Part shown: positions 6,556 through 7,155 of the stretch, one piece after another
Layout of the letters: each line of letters starts with the position of its first letter
Numbering within the stretch: position 1 is the first letter of the stretch
Assembly: GCA_030045295.1 (NCBI GenBank)
Contig: JASIGD010000011.1
Span: forward strand, 1 to 7,155
DNA length: 7,155 bases
Origin: Streptosporangiaceae bacterium
GTDB lineage: Bacteria; Actinomycetota; Actinomycetes; Streptosporangiales; Streptosporangiaceae
Reading direction: 5' to 3'
Translations under genes and position numbers: made by a program
Notes under the pieces: generated by a model
Database searches by the model: none
Seen by the model: the letters and a program-made list of their open reading frames with translations, nothing else
What the model was told of the DNA's origin: nothing

Positions 6556-6603
6556 AGGCCACGAGTCCTGGTACGTGCCGAACGGCCCGGCTTGCCCGTG
6601 GTT

Positions 6604-6609
6604 TACGAT
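6604..6609 (+). promoter_or_regulatory. -10 box for a leaderless amidase mRNA
   Basis: TACGAT fits the actinobacterial TANNNT -10 pattern and ends 7 nt before the ATG at 6617, so transcription should begin at or next to the start codon. No Shine-Dalgarno sequence precedes that ATG, as expected for a leaderless gene. No clear -35 is visible at 16-18 bp. Confidence 0.5.
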
Positions 6610-6616
6610 CTCGACC

Positions 6617-7155
6617 ATGGGCGAGATTCATGAGCTCACCATGATGGAGCTGGCGGCCGCGATCCGCGCGCGAGAGCTATCGCCGTCCGCCGTCACCGAT
6701 CATTACCTGCGCCGGACCCAACGGCTCAACGACCGGGTGGGCGCCTTCTACACCGTCACCGCCGAGCTCGCCTCCGAGCAGGCGCTCGCGGCGGAGAAGG
6801 CCGTCGCCCAGGCGGCTGACCCGGCCGAGCTGCCGCCGCTCACCGGCGTGCCCCTCCCGATCAAGGACCTGAACATGGTCGCGGGCGTGCGGCAGACCCT
6901 CGGCTCGTTGGCCTACGCGACCTTCGTGCCCGACACCGACGACAACGTCGTGACCAAGATCAAGCAGGCGGGCGCGGTCATCACCGGCAAGACGGCCACC
7001 CCCGAGTTCGGGCTGCCCTGCTACACCGAAACCAAGATCGGGCCGCCGGCCAGGACCCCGTGGGACTTGTCCAGGTCCGCGGGCGGGTCGAGCGGCGGCG
7101 CGGCCGCGGCCGTGGCGGCCGGGCTCGCGCCGGCCGCCCAGGGCAGTGACGGCGG
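6617..7155 (+). CDS. Amidase-signature family enzyme, N-terminal part (3' end outside window)
   Basis: The frame is open from the ATG at 6617 to the window edge, 179 complete codons of a family usually about 450-500 residues long. Amidase-signature enzymes hydrolyse or transfer amide nitrogen with a Ser-cisSer-Lys triad. The visible landmarks run in order: the N-terminal helix IHELTMMELAAAIRARELSP, PLTGVPLPIKDL with the catalytic Lys83, GAVITGKTATPEFG (119-132), and TPWDLSRSAGGSSGGAAAAV with the cis-Ser in the S158/S159 pair. The last codons read LAPAAQGSDGG, so the nucleophilic Ser of the GSDxGGS motif lies just beyond the edge. The N-terminus matches family members from the first Met. The start has no ribosome binding site but follows a -10-like TACGAT. 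It could be a general amidase (AmiB/AmiC-like) or a GatA-like protein. Absence of a gatC/gatB context here, and a lone divergent position, favour a stand-alone amidase. Substrate unknown. Confidence 0.9.
   Translation, partial: MGEIHELTMMELAAAIRARELSPSAVTDHYLRRTQRLNDRVGAFYTVTAELASEQALAAEKAVAQAADPAELPPLTGVPLPIKDLNMVAGVRQTLGSLAYATFVPDTDDNVVTKIKQAGAVITGKTATPEFGLPCYTETKIGPPARTPWDLSRSAGGSSGGAAAAVAAGLAPAAQGSDG

Larger units (their letters stand above)
6468..6616. promoter_or_regulatory. Divergent promoter region between NERD and amidase genes
   Basis: These 149 bp are more A/T-rich than the genes on either side. They include a gatttatagc element at 6546-6555 that reads TATAAA on the minus strand and TATAGC on the plus strand, so -10 boxes for both directions may overlap. 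A 15-bp near-palindrome, gtacaacgattgtgc, lies at 6519-6533 (one mismatched pair). gcacgtac (6515-6522) and gtacgtgc (6571-6578) are perfect 8-bp inverted copies about 56 bp apart centre to centre. The heptamer ctcagcg is repeated directly at 6483 and 6504, 21 bp apart (two helical turns). These are candidate operator sites; no known consensus is recognised. Confidence 0.5.

Overview
The window looks like chromosomal DNA from a high-GC actinomycete. Coding sequences have strong G/C bias at third codon positions, and GTG and TTG starts are in use. The dihydroxy-acid dehydratase is close to the form I remember from corynebacteria and streptomycetes, and MenA (menaquinone as quinone) is of the actinobacterial type. 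Long Ala/Pro-rich linkers and a helix-turn-helix protein with a C-terminal membrane anchor also fit. I cannot name a genus.

Layout, left to right. (1) Positions 1-348, plus strand: the 3' end of an unidentified Ala-rich protein gene with a three-copy 18-bp tandem repeat. (2) Positions 349-1521, minus strand: an HTH protein with a Pro/Ala-rich linker and one C-terminal membrane segment. Its stop codon directly abuts the stop of gene 1, so the two genes converge with no intergenic base. (3) Positions 1522-1728: intergenic, with the HTH leader at one side and a hairpin behind menA at the other. (4) Positions 1729-6467, minus strand, transcribed right to left: a NERD-domain membrane protein, then ilvD (branched-chain amino acid synthesis), a GNAT acetyltransferase, and menA (menaquinone synthesis). 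Gaps are 63, 43 and 31 bp, so ilvD-GNAT-menA may share a transcript. The NERD-ilvD gap holds a perfect 7-bp-arm palindrome that could be a terminator stem or an operator. (5) Positions 6468-6616: a 149-bp divergent promoter region. (6) Positions 6617-7155, plus strand: the 5' part of an amidase-signature enzyme, probably from a leaderless mRNA, cut off by the window edge just before the nucleophilic serine.

The genes do not form one pathway. IlvD and MenA are housekeeping enzymes; the HTH, NERD and GNAT proteins are accessory or unassigned. I see no CRISPR array, insertion sequence, phage gene, RNA gene or toxin-antitoxin pair, and nothing I would call a new defence or biosynthetic system. 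The most unusual items are the NERD protein (two repeat families in its linker and a Glu where the nuclease-like Lys is expected), the tail-anchored HTH protein, the palindrome before ilvD and the zero-gap convergent stops.
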